DNA of 19,490 nucleotides from an uncultured Parabacteroides sp. Lineage in GTDB: Bacteria; Bacteroidota; Bacteroidia; Bacteroidales; Tannerellaceae. The DNA is taken from the NCBI RefSeq assembly GCF_905196875.1, contig NZ_CAJJWO010000091.1, forward strand, positions 1-19,490. Direction: 5' to 3'. Of the stretch, positions 7,243 through 15,300 are shown piece after piece (position 1 is the first letter of the stretch; every line of letters starts with the position of its first letter). Under the pieces are notes generated by a model. It was given only the letters and a program-made list of their open reading frames with translations. It had not been told where the DNA came from and did not search any database. The position numbers and the translations under genes were made by a program.

Positions 7243-8259
7243 TTATTTACCGATAGTTGTCCAATAAGGTGCGTTTGCACTCTTGTTCTTTAAATAGTCA
7301 ATATGATCTGCATCCAAAATACCCATGATCATCTGGAAACCAGCCTGTTCCTGTACGGTAAGGATTTCCTGGATACGGCCGAATACAACTTCCATACCAC
7401 GGGCTTCCAGTTCTTTGTAAGCCTTACGGAAAATGATATTCAACTCCATATGGGTAGTTGCACCTACACCGTTGATGATCAACATCATCTTGTCGCCGGC
7501 TTTCGGTTGCAGTTGCTGACACAATAGATCTACCATTTCAGCAGCAGTTGCATCGGCAGATACCAACGGTTTCTGACCGCCGCCACCTTCACCATGCTGT
7601 CCCATACCGATTTCCATGATACCAACGGGAAGATCCGTGATCGTAGCATTGTTCTGCGGATGAGTACAAGAACGCATAGCCACAGCCAGAGTAGCCGCTT
7701 TTGCATTGTAACGTTCACCGATCTCGATCAGTTCGTCCAATGATTTGCCTTCGTCGGCAGCAGCACCCAGAATCTTGAACAAAGGTACACAACCGGCCAG
7801 ACCACGACGGTCGTTAGTCGGAGCACCGATACCTGCACTGATATCATCGTGAGTCAGGATCTGTTTTACTTTGATGCCTACACGTTCAGCCAACTGGCAA
7901 GCCATGTTTGCGCTCATCACGTCACCCGAGTGGTTCAATACAACCAACAGGATACCGGCTTCGCGCTTCATCAACTGCAAAGCCTGGAACAAACGCTGTG
8001 CACCCGGAGCAGCGAAAATGTCTCCTACTACGGAGCAATCCAGCATTCCGTCGCCTACGAAACCACTCAATGCCGGTTCGTGACCTGAACCGCCTAAAGT
8101 AACGATAGCAACCTTGTCGTCCCCTTTCGGATTGGCACGTACAACGATATTTTCAGCTACCAGCTTCACCTGATCAGGATAAGCCAGTACATAACCTTCC
8201 AGTAATTCCGGAGTTACTTGCTCGGGATCATTTATGAATTTAGTCTTAATTTCTGCCAT
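7243..8259 (-). CDS. dhaK: Dihydroxyacetone kinase-type substrate-binding subunit DhaK
   Basis: This 338-residue cytoplasmic protein binds a short hydroxyketone covalently and presents it to DhaL. The full active site is present: H60 in GGSGHEP, D113 in NHSGDVM and H222 in MGQHGEGG. These correspond to E. coli H56, D109 and H218, a constant offset of four. H222 is the residue that forms the hemiaminal with the substrate carbonyl. The flanking loop is GQHGEGGGGQ rather than the more common GIHGEPG, so the binding pocket may differ from true dihydroxyacetone kinase. The start at 8259 is supported by an unusually good AAGGAGGA ribosome-binding site. Neighbours are a VOC protein 36 bases upstream and dhaL 8 bases downstream. 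The phosphoryl acceptor could be dihydroxyacetone, erythrulose or an AI-2-like dione. Confidence 0.93.
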   Translation of the reverse strand: MAEIKTKFINDPEQVTPELLEGYVLAYPDQVKLVAENIVVRANPKGDDKVAIVTLGGSGHEPALSGFVGDGMLDCSVVGDIFAAPGAQRLFQALQLMKREAGILLVVLNHSGDVMSANMACQLAERVGIKVKQILTHDDISAGIGAPTNDRRGLAGCVPLFKILGAAADEGKSLDELIEIGERYNAKAATLAVAMRSCTHPQNNATITDLPVGIMEIGMGQHGEGGGGQKPLVSADATAAEMVDLLCQQLQPKAGDKMMLIINGVGATTHMELNIIFRKAYKELEARGMEVVFGRIQEILTVQEQAGFQMIMGILDADHIDYLKNKSANAPYWTTIGK

Positions 8260-8267
8260 GGTGTTTT

Positions 8268-8275
8268 TCCTCCTT
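8268..8275 (-). promoter_or_regulatory. Strong Shine-Dalgarno site of dhaK
   Basis: AAGGAGGA on the minus strand lies 8 bases before the ATG at 8259. Most other genes of this cluster, and Bacteroidetes genes in general, lack such a site, so dhaK may be translated more strongly than its neighbours. Confidence 0.75.
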
Positions 8276-8295
8276 GTTTCGTTTAGGTTTATAAA

Positions 8296-8616
8296 TTATT
8301 TAATTTCCATTAATTCGATTGCAATACCTTCTTCTTCGATGAAAGCAATAGTAAGATGTTCGTCGCATACTGCCGGGCCAAAGATGACTTTCGCATCCTT
8401 CAACGCTTCGTCCAGTGAAGGAACCGTATAAGCAATATGACCATTTGATTTAACCAGATCAGGCAGACAGCTCTTTGCAGGATCGTCAAATTTCAAGAAT
8501 TCGATCTTGTTAGGGCTTTTGCTGTAATCGGTTAACCATACGTTCAAACCTTCGTTGAACATAGCACCTTCTTGGTTTTCGTTGGTAATGATACCTACAT
8601 GATTAAATGTTCTCAT
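8296..8616 (-). CDS. VOC (glyoxalase/epimerase) family protein
   Basis: This small cytoplasmic protein has 106 residues when started at the ATG at 8616. A GTG at 8622 would add two residues. It shows the paired beta-alpha-beta-beta-beta units of the vicinal oxygen chelate fold. The candidate metal ligands are H6 in FNHVGI, E39 in KIEFL, H60 in NGHIAY and E101 in IELME. This is the His/Glu/His/Glu pattern of glyoxalase I and methylmalonyl-CoA epimerase. Family members catalyse isomerisation, epimerisation or cleavage at carbons next to a carbonyl. It sits 36 bases before dhaK and two genes away from lsrF. A role isomerising a hydroxyketone or dione for DhaKL and LsrF is therefore plausible, comparable to LsrG, which has an unrelated fold. 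The true substrate is unknown. Confidence 0.8.
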   Translation of the reverse strand: MRTFNHVGIITNENQEGAMFNEGLNVWLTDYSKSPNKIEFLKFDDPAKSCLPDLVKSNGHIAYTVPSLDEALKDAKVIFGPAVCDEHLTIAFIEEEGIAIELMEIK

Positions 8617-8690
8617 GATCACTAAAATTTAATGTTAAACTTTATATTAATAATTCATTCATTTTTATATCTATTTTATCGGGTGACGGA

Positions 8691-11138
8691 TTACACATTT
8701 CCGCTCTCCTTCGTTTTATTATAACCGATCCTCGACAATACTCCAAGAGCAATAACAACAGCACCGGCTATGTACAAATAAGTAAAGATACCGTGTACAT
8801 TATCGTTCTGCCCGTACGAGTGCATCCCGCTCAGGAAATAATTCACTCCGAAGAATGTCATCAATACCGAAGAGAAAGCCACCACCGAGCAAAGATTGAA
8901 CAACCAGTCGCTGTACCAGCGTTTCACCAGGTGAAGATGCGTTACGATGGCATAGACCACCATCGTGATCAGTGCCCAAGTTTCTTTCGGGTCCCATCCC
9001 CAGTAACGTCCCCACGACTCGTTTGCCCAAACGGCTCCGAGAAAAGTTCCGACTGTCATTAAAGCCAGTCCGACCCACAGCGACATTTCATTGACAATGG
9101 TCAGCTCTTTTACGCGGGCTCTCAGTAACTCTATATTTTTCTTGCCGGCGATACTTGTCATCACCAGATTGGTCAATCCGATCAGGCAGCTGATACCGAA
9201 GAAACCGTAAGCGGCTACAATAACAGCTACATGAAACATCAGCCACGGTGATTTCAGTACGGGAACCAGCGGATTGATCTCCGGATCCATCCAGTTCAGG
9301 CCTGAAACAAACAGGATAATACCACCGAACAAAGTGGCCAATGCAAAAGTAACCGTACTGCGTCTCACAAACAACAGGCCGGCCAAAACCGTTGCCCAGG
9401 CTACATACACCATCGTTTCGTAAGAATTACTCCATGGCGCATACCCGGCAATATACCAGCGCATACCCATTCCATACATGTGGAAAAGGAATACGGCCAA
9501 CACGGCAATACCTAATATCCAGCAGCACACTGTCATCCATTTCTCCCGTTTGAAAAGCATGATAAACGAAAGGACAAGCATTAATCCCCCCAGAATCAGA
9601 TAACCGATCTTGCAGTAGCGGAATACATCCATTCTGTTATACTTCAGTTCCGCCTCTATCTTTTTCGGAGAGATATCCAATGTCTTGTTCTTTGCCTGCT
9701 GGTAAGTAGTGATCATATCGATCACTTCATCCGATTTCGACCAGTCACCTTTTTGCAGGGCATCCTGCACTTCGGCCAGATACCAGTCCAAGATACGGGA
9801 TACGAACAAAGAGTCTTTACCGGTGAAAGAAGACAAGTCGTCGCCCGGAGCAAACCATTTATGATTGGGATCGTCTTCCTTCGGGAAAAGATTTAGCATC
9901 TGATGATTGATCAGCTGGTGGAAAATATTGATCTGCTCGTCCAGTTTAAGCAAGTCTTTATCGAAACGATTACGTTCGGCCGGCATCTTGTTGTACGCCT
10001 CTTCCAGCTTTTCCTGTAACTTGTAATTTCCGTTATTGTCGAATACCTGGAGGTAAGCGCACTCGCCGTCCGTCAGGTCATAATAATTAGCCAGCTCCTT
10101 ATTGGATAGGGCGATAAACGGAACGCGCATCCACATATCCGGCATTGCCAGCATACTCAGCAGGAACTGGTCGGAATTCATCTTGCCAATCTTATCCGCC
10201 TTATGCAGTTTGCGAAGTATCTCCGAAGAGAATGTATTGATCGGCATCATTCGCCCACTATGCGACTGAATGGGTAACGAGCCGAATTTGGCGGCATGTT
10301 CCGGAGTAACCATATATTTCTGTACGGCGTCCAGCATGGGAGAAGCCTCCCCTTTTGCCTGCACGGCTACCGATAAAGCCAGTAACACCACGACCGCCGT
10401 CGACTTAGTTGCCACACGTAGCTCTTTCATCCGACGACTCAGTTTCATAAAGCGGGAGTTCTTCCCTATCAGGGAAATAATCAATCCGATTACCAACATC
10501 AGATAACCGGTATACGTTATATTCCGTCCGGCCACATCGCGGTTGACGGAAAGGATGGTACCATGTTCGTCCGGATCGTATGAAGCCTGGAAGAAGCGGT
10601 AGCCTTTTACATCTAAAATATTATTCATGTATATCCGTTCGCGGCGTGTCGTACCATCTACATGAACCAAAACTTCGCTTTCATATGATGACGGACTCGA
10701 AGAGCCGGGATAACGAGTCAAGGTAAATTTCTCTAATTCCACAGTGAAAGGTAAAGTATGGAAAGTGGTCAGATCGCCCGAGCGGACTGCTATCTGATCG
10801 GTTGCTTCGCCTTCACGGAGATGAAGGATTCCTTCTTCGCCGAACTGGAAAGAGGTTAGCGCGCCCAGAAGGATTATAATAAAGGAGGAATGAACAATCA
10901 GCAGTCCCCATCTGCGTTGTTTGATATACTGATATTTGATAAGAACAGCAATGAAATTAACCACTAAAAGAAATTGCAACAGGAAGAATAACGGGGAATA
11001 ATAAACCATTGCTTTGGCTGCCGGCGTTCCATGGTACTTTTCTATAAAAGTAGCGATTGCCAGACCAAAACCATAAAGGAGTAACAGGACGATTGTCGTT
11101 ACAAAGGAAGAGAGTATTCTTTCGAGAGTTGCTTTCAT
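8691..11138 (-). CDS. ccsBA: CcsBA-type cytochrome c heme lyase (ResB-CcsA fusion)
   Basis: This fused System II protein exports heme and attaches it to CXXCH motifs of cytochromes c outside the inner membrane. From the ATG at 11138 it is 815 residues. A TTG at 11183 would add 15 residues that look non-coding, so I prefer the ATG. The N-terminal third (to about 230) is ResB/CcsB-like, with hydrophobic helices around a periplasmic domain. A large periplasmic segment (about 240-510) follows, and then the multi-helix CcsA part containing the heme-handling WWD signature, seen as WGRYWGWDPKETW around 710-720. The fusion is typical of Bacteroidetes, where it often accompanies nrfHA. Here it lies between two cytochrome genes upstream and dhaK genes downstream. 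A possible -7 box TATCTTTG at 11172-11165 lies 26 bases before the start, without a convincing -33 element. Confidence 0.93.
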   Translation of the reverse strand: MKATLERILSSFVTTIVLLLLYGFGLAIATFIEKYHGTPAAKAMVYYSPLFFLLQFLLVVNFIAVLIKYQYIKQRRWGLLIVHSSFIIILLGALTSFQFGEEGILHLREGEATDQIAVRSGDLTTFHTLPFTVELEKFTLTRYPGSSSPSSYESEVLVHVDGTTRRERIYMNNILDVKGYRFFQASYDPDEHGTILSVNRDVAGRNITYTGYLMLVIGLIISLIGKNSRFMKLSRRMKELRVATKSTAVVVLLALSVAVQAKGEASPMLDAVQKYMVTPEHAAKFGSLPIQSHSGRMMPINTFSSEILRKLHKADKIGKMNSDQFLLSMLAMPDMWMRVPFIALSNKELANYYDLTDGECAYLQVFDNNGNYKLQEKLEEAYNKMPAERNRFDKDLLKLDEQINIFHQLINHQMLNLFPKEDDPNHKWFAPGDDLSSFTGKDSLFVSRILDWYLAEVQDALQKGDWSKSDEVIDMITTYQQAKNKTLDISPKKIEAELKYNRMDVFRYCKIGYLILGGLMLVLSFIMLFKREKWMTVCCWILGIAVLAVFLFHMYGMGMRWYIAGYAPWSNSYETMVYVAWATVLAGLLFVRRSTVTFALATLFGGIILFVSGLNWMDPEINPLVPVLKSPWLMFHVAVIVAAYGFFGISCLIGLTNLVMTSIAGKKNIELLRARVKELTIVNEMSLWVGLALMTVGTFLGAVWANESWGRYWGWDPKETWALITMVVYAIVTHLHLVKRWYSDWLFNLCSVVAFSSVLMTFFGVNYFLSGMHSYGQNDNVHGIFTYLYIAGAVVIALGVLSRIGYNKTKESGNV

Positions 11139-11187
11139 TTGTTGTTTTATTAAGTTATGTCGGCCAAAGATAATAATTTTCAATTAA

Positions 11188-11212
11188 GTGACCCCAGCCA
11201 CGCCGGGGCCAC
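11188..11212 (-). other. GC-rich intergenic hairpin without T-run
   Basis: GTGACCCC (11188-11195) pairs with GGGGCCAC (11205-11212), with one G-T pair in the RNA and a 9-base loop. It lies between the 1336-residue cytochrome gene and ccsBA. The minus-strand sequence after it is AT-rich but not a T-run, so termination is at most partial. Confidence 0.35.
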
Positions 11213-11251
11213 CTAATAGATTTTATCTATGTCAAGGACATATCTTCTTGA

Positions 11252-14200
11252 TTAGTCTTCGATTATCACACGGAAACCAACATTAAATACACGCTGATAC
11301 GGATAGTATGCCTTACGTGCATAAGAAGTTGAGAACTTCGGACGTTCGATATATGAACCACCACGAACCACTTTATGGTCTGAAGTGACCTTAGCCTTTT
11401 CATTATAAGGATAAGGAACATAATCTGAACGAGTCCATTCTGAAACGTTACCATGCATGTTATACAAACCGAACGGGTTAGCCTGATAAACTTTGTCGCC
11501 TGTCTGGATCAACTGACCGTCGTCTACACCTTCTTCTTTAGGCAGGTAAGTATAATACTTATACCAATAAGAGTTAGGTGACATCGGTTTCGGGTCTACT
11601 CCACTTACTGCGAACAGCAAAGTTGTCTTGTCGGCCAAGTTCTCGAATTTACCAAAGTCTGTATTCATATTACCATACCAGAAATCACTGTCGCTACCTG
11701 CGCGGCAAGCCCATTCCCATTGTGCTTCGGTAGGAAGCGTAATGTTCAAGCCTGTCTTTTCGCTCAGTTGCTTGCAATAATCCATAGCATCGTTATAGTT
11801 TACACGGATAACCGGTTGTTTCGGTTCGTTAGCCGGATAACCTTGTACCACGTGGTCTTTCCACAACTGGTCGACGAAACGGCTATCGTGATCCGGATAG
11901 ATAACATTGAACTGTTCGTTCGTTACTTCCATTTCACCCATCCAGAATGCTTTACCGATCTTCACCTTGGCAGTAGGATATGCATCCGACTCACCCTGAT
12001 AACTACCCATTACGAATTCACCTGCAGGGATACGAACGAAATTGATCTTCACACCCGGAGCAATTTCAACCTCTTTGCGGTTGCTCTGTTCTTTTGCAAG
12101 CATATCCTTGATAGCAGCCTTGTCGAACGGCCAACCTTTTGCCTTCACTGTCTTTTCTTTTACAGGAGCAGACTTTTCAGGCATTACCGGAGTGATCGGG
12201 CCCTGAGCTTTCAGATAGTCGGCGTAGTCGGCGATTTCTTTCTTCCAGTCTACACCCATACCGTTAGCATATTTGTCGGTCAGTTCTTTACGACGCTGGA
12301 TCTGATCGAATCCCTGGTAAGGAATGATTTCTTTACCCAGTACGTTAGCATCAAAGTAACCTTTATCAGGAGCGTTATAGTCGATCCAGTTATACAGTTT
12401 CAACCATTCTGCGTCAGTCAGCTTCACATTGTGGTGACCCTTCTTCAGGATACGAACCAGCTCGCTTGTGTTAGGATGATATTCGTACGGCTGGAGAACA
12501 ACCATATCACCTTCACCACCCTGACGATGTACGTACGGATGGATATTCAGATATGATGTACCATAACCCAGTTTATCTTTCTTACCACCACGCAGGTCGA
12601 ATGCTTTGCCTTCACCGTTGTGACAAGCGATACAAGCGCGATCGAGGATCGGCTGAACTTCCAGGTCGAAAGTGAATGAACGAACACCACCTTCGGGAGC
12701 CTTCAACGGAGTTGCTGCTTTCTGAGAAGCGATGACACGTTTAGGAATAGGTATCTGGTTCTGGTCTTCGTGACAACCGATACAAGATACTACTTCACCC
12801 GGCTGACCTGTAAACCAGCTACGCATCCACTGGATAGCTACACCATCCTTATCGATTGGCTGGATAGAGATCGGAGTGTTAGCCGGCACTTTGAAGATAA
12901 CCGAACCGTCTTCTTCAACAGGAACAGTTCCCAGGATACGTTTGATATCCCAACCACTCTGGATACCATGCCAGTTATGGTCTGAACGAGTCTTTACATA
13001 AGCATATTCGTAAGCATGCAGACGAAGTTCTTTTACTGTTCCGCGAGGAATGCCACGCAGACCTTCACCTTCATAGATATCCTGGATAAATACAGTAGCT
13101 TCCTTCTGATCCAGTTTCACACGGTCAGGAATTGACGGAGGAGTTTTTGCTTCCTTCACCAGGATCGGGCTGATATAACCTTCACCTTCTGCCTGCATCA
13201 AACAAGTAACGTTGTCATAAACGTCCACCAGATAAAGTCCCCACAATGACTGCGGATCCAATTTAGCGGCAACCAGAAAGTATTTATCACTCAAAGCTGT
13301 CGGTTTAACGAACTGCGGCCATACACCGTTTACCAGTTCGTCCTTGATCAGCTCCTGGATAGGACGGTTACGGTGAGGAATTTCCTGTACCATACCACCA
13401 ACGCTCTTACGTCCCTTACTCGGATCGAATACGATCAGACGTCCTGAACGGGCAACACCATGGTGACCGGAAATGATTCCTACAAATGCAGATCCCTGTC
13501 CGGGCAACGGCTGAATATCGAATGTACTGTTCGGGAACATAGCGCCGCTACCATAAAGAGCTTTGTTTTCTGTTCCGTCCGGGTTCATGTGCATTACTAT
13601 ACGGGAATAGTAGTGAGTCAGGTCGGTGTACTCCCAACGAGTATACATTACACGTCCGTTGTTCATTACAACCGGGTTCCAGTTAGCATCCTGGTCGAAT
13701 GTCAAACGACGCAAATTCTTATCCTTCGGAGTATAAAGAACCATGTTACCGACAGGGTCATCACCACTAACACAAGGTACACCCTGATAACCTATATTAG
13801 AATTGGCTATAATACGTCCGTCGGGCAGATAAGTACCATCATAGAATTCCAGATCCGGTTCTTCGTTTTCAACCAGCGGTTTGCAACCGGTTCCGTCCAG
13901 TTTCACTTCGTATACATTCCAACGTCTGTCATTCTCTCCCATCAGGGTAGTAAACATTACGCGGTCTGCATCCCAGTGCATTCTCAGGTCGGCAATAGAA
14001 GCATCCGCTACCTTGGGGCGGAAGATACTCTTCATCTGCATGTCGCCACGCAGATCGCTCAGTTCGATGATCTCTGCATTGAAACCGCTACGGCGGGCAG
14101 ACTCCTGGTTACTCCAGTTATTAGCCTGTGTTCCCAGATCCGGAGCCATAGCCTGGCGAGCTGTAGAACCTAATTTATAACGAACGGCCACAATCTTGTC

Positions 14201-15262
14201 GGCATCCAGCAACGGGTTACCCAACAGGATAGCCTTTTTGTTAGCCAATGCTTTACGAGCATTAGCCAATGCTTGTTCATCGCCTTTGTAAATACCACTG
14301 AAACCTTTCTGTTCGAGTTGTACCAACTCGTTCAGCATCGGTTCGTATTTGGCTGCATCAAAACCTTTCTGCTTTTTCATATCCGCAAAAGCAAGTTTAA
14401 TTGCTTCTACGTTCAACCATTCGAGGTCGTTCTGAACAGCATAAACATCCTGAATCTTTTCAAATAACTCCAGATATTTACGAATCTGTGTGTTTACATC
14501 CTTTTCGGCAGCGATCTGCTGGATAACACTTTTATAGTATGACCCGTCTTTCAATTTGGTAATCAACGATTCTACCGCCTGCTTCTCGATAGAAGCATCG
14601 GGAGTGATCAACCAAGTATCCAGTCCGTCCATCATGGCACCTAACATACCGATCTGTCCGGGATATTTAGCGATCAGTTCGTCACCTACAAACTTAGGAA
14701 CAACATTCAATGCCTGGAAATAAACGCTACCACCGGAAGAAGTATCGTCGATACCTACTTCAGCTTCAAAACGAACATATTTTCCTTTTATCGGATAAAC
14801 CAATGTTCCATTTGCATGGCAGAATACCCCATGTTTGTATTCTTTGCCAGCAATAAAGATCTCATGGTCGTAAGCATTCACATTCATTTTTGGTTTGGCC
14901 CAGCCAGCCACACCATATTCGAAAGGAACTTCATCCAGCCATACGGAAGAACCGTCGGCAGCAATCAAGCGGGCATTACCCCAAACAGCCTGGTCGTAAT
15001 CAGAGCCGTCCGGACCACCGGCAGTAATAAGCACCAGCTTATCCACGCCTTTCAAATCAACCGCAAACGGTTCTGCTTTTTCCTTGTGCTTCTTCCAGGT
15101 GGAAATGACAGGCATATTGGCCTTCTGAAGCTCATTACGCAGTTCCGTCTTGGCTTTGATGGAGGCATCAATCCAGGTATCCGCCTTTTTAGGCTTCGGT
15201 GCAGCCGATGCGAAAAGAGAGGAGGATAAGAAGAGTGATACTAATAAAAAATATTTATTCAT
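11252..15262 (-). CDS. Secreted multidomain di-heme protein: NPCBM, HzsA-like region, SUMF1/FGE-like domain
   Basis: This 1336-residue protein starts with a signal peptide likely cut after ASA near residue 20. An NPCBM-like carbohydrate-binding domain spans about 50-185 (AGGPDGSDYDQAVWGNA, YKHGVFCHANG). A helical linker follows, then PD40-type propeller repeats from about 360. The next region (about 640-930) resembles the alpha subunit of hydrazine synthase: GTVPVEEDGSV, then two c-type heme sites, C827-x-x-C830-H831 and C877-x-x-C880-H881. The last 270 residues (about 1065-1336) have the formylglycine-generating-enzyme/SUMF1 fold (PAGEFVMGS, LPTEAQWEWACRAG, GNVSEW, VRGGSY, VGFRV). Both catalytic Cys positions of true FGE are replaced by E1306 and about F1310, so this domain probably binds rather than makes formylglycine. 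The protein needs the CcsBA encoded next to it. Its substrate is unknown. Hydrazine synthesis is not implied. Confidence 0.85.
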   Translation of the reverse strand: MNKYFLLVSLFLSSSLFASAAPKPKKADTWIDASIKAKTELRNELQKANMPVISTWKKHKEKAEPFAVDLKGVDKLVLITAGGPDGSDYDQAVWGNARLIAADGSSVWLDEVPFEYGVAGWAKPKMNVNAYDHEIFIAGKEYKHGVFCHANGTLVYPIKGKYVRFEAEVGIDDTSSGGSVYFQALNVVPKFVGDELIAKYPGQIGMLGAMMDGLDTWLITPDASIEKQAVESLITKLKDGSYYKSVIQQIAAEKDVNTQIRKYLELFEKIQDVYAVQNDLEWLNVEAIKLAFADMKKQKGFDAAKYEPMLNELVQLEQKGFSGIYKGDEQALANARKALANKKAILLGNPLLDADKIVAVRYKLGSTARQAMAPDLGTQANNWSNQESARRSGFNAEIIELSDLRGDMQMKSIFRPKVADASIADLRMHWDADRVMFTTLMGENDRRWNVYEVKLDGTGCKPLVENEEPDLEFYDGTYLPDGRIIANSNIGYQGVPCVSGDDPVGNMVLYTPKDKNLRRLTFDQDANWNPVVMNNGRVMYTRWEYTDLTHYYSRIVMHMNPDGTENKALYGSGAMFPNSTFDIQPLPGQGSAFVGIISGHHGVARSGRLIVFDPSKGRKSVGGMVQEIPHRNRPIQELIKDELVNGVWPQFVKPTALSDKYFLVAAKLDPQSLWGLYLVDVYDNVTCLMQAEGEGYISPILVKEAKTPPSIPDRVKLDQKEATVFIQDIYEGEGLRGIPRGTVKELRLHAYEYAYVKTRSDHNWHGIQSGWDIKRILGTVPVEEDGSVIFKVPANTPISIQPIDKDGVAIQWMRSWFTGQPGEVVSCIGCHEDQNQIPIPKRVIASQKAATPLKAPEGGVRSFTFDLEVQPILDRACIACHNGEGKAFDLRGGKKDKLGYGTSYLNIHPYVHRQGGEGDMVVLQPYEYHPNTSELVRILKKGHHNVKLTDAEWLKLYNWIDYNAPDKGYFDANVLGKEIIPYQGFDQIQRRKELTDKYANGMGVDWKKEIADYADYLKAQGPITPVMPEKSAPVKEKTVKAKGWPFDKAAIKDMLAKEQSNRKEVEIAPGVKINFVRIPAGEFVMGSYQGESDAYPTAKVKIGKAFWMGEMEVTNEQFNVIYPDHDSRFVDQLWKDHVVQGYPANEPKQPVIRVNYNDAMDYCKQLSEKTGLNITLPTEAQWEWACRAGSDSDFWYGNMNTDFGKFENLADKTTLLFAVSGVDPKPMSPNSYWYKYYTYLPKEEGVDDGQLIQTGDKVYQANPFGLYNMHGNVSEWTRSDYVPYPYNEKAKVTSDHKVVRGGSYIERPKFSTSYARKAYYPYQRVFNVGFRVIIED

Positions 15263-15300
15263 GTATCTTTAATATAAGGTGTTAACAACTACAATTGGAA

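Noticed and set aside
5711..8259. A standard lsr autoinducer-2 uptake operon
   Set aside because: Only LsrF is present. The ABC transporter genes, LsrK, LsrR and LsrG are absent, and the regulator is IclR type.
13460..14173. A 237-codon plus-strand frame within the large cytochrome gene
   Set aside because: It is fully antisense to a gene with clear domains and has no ribosome-binding site or recognisable family.
11252..15262. Hydrazine synthase (anammox) function for the HzsA-like protein
   Set aside because: No HzsB or HzsC partner is present, and the host looks like a gut-type Bacteroidales. HzsA-like regions occur in many proteins not linked to anammox.
12000..15262. A sulfatase-activating formylglycine system
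   Set aside because: The SUMF1-like domain lacks both catalytic Cys residues and no sulfatase gene is in the window.
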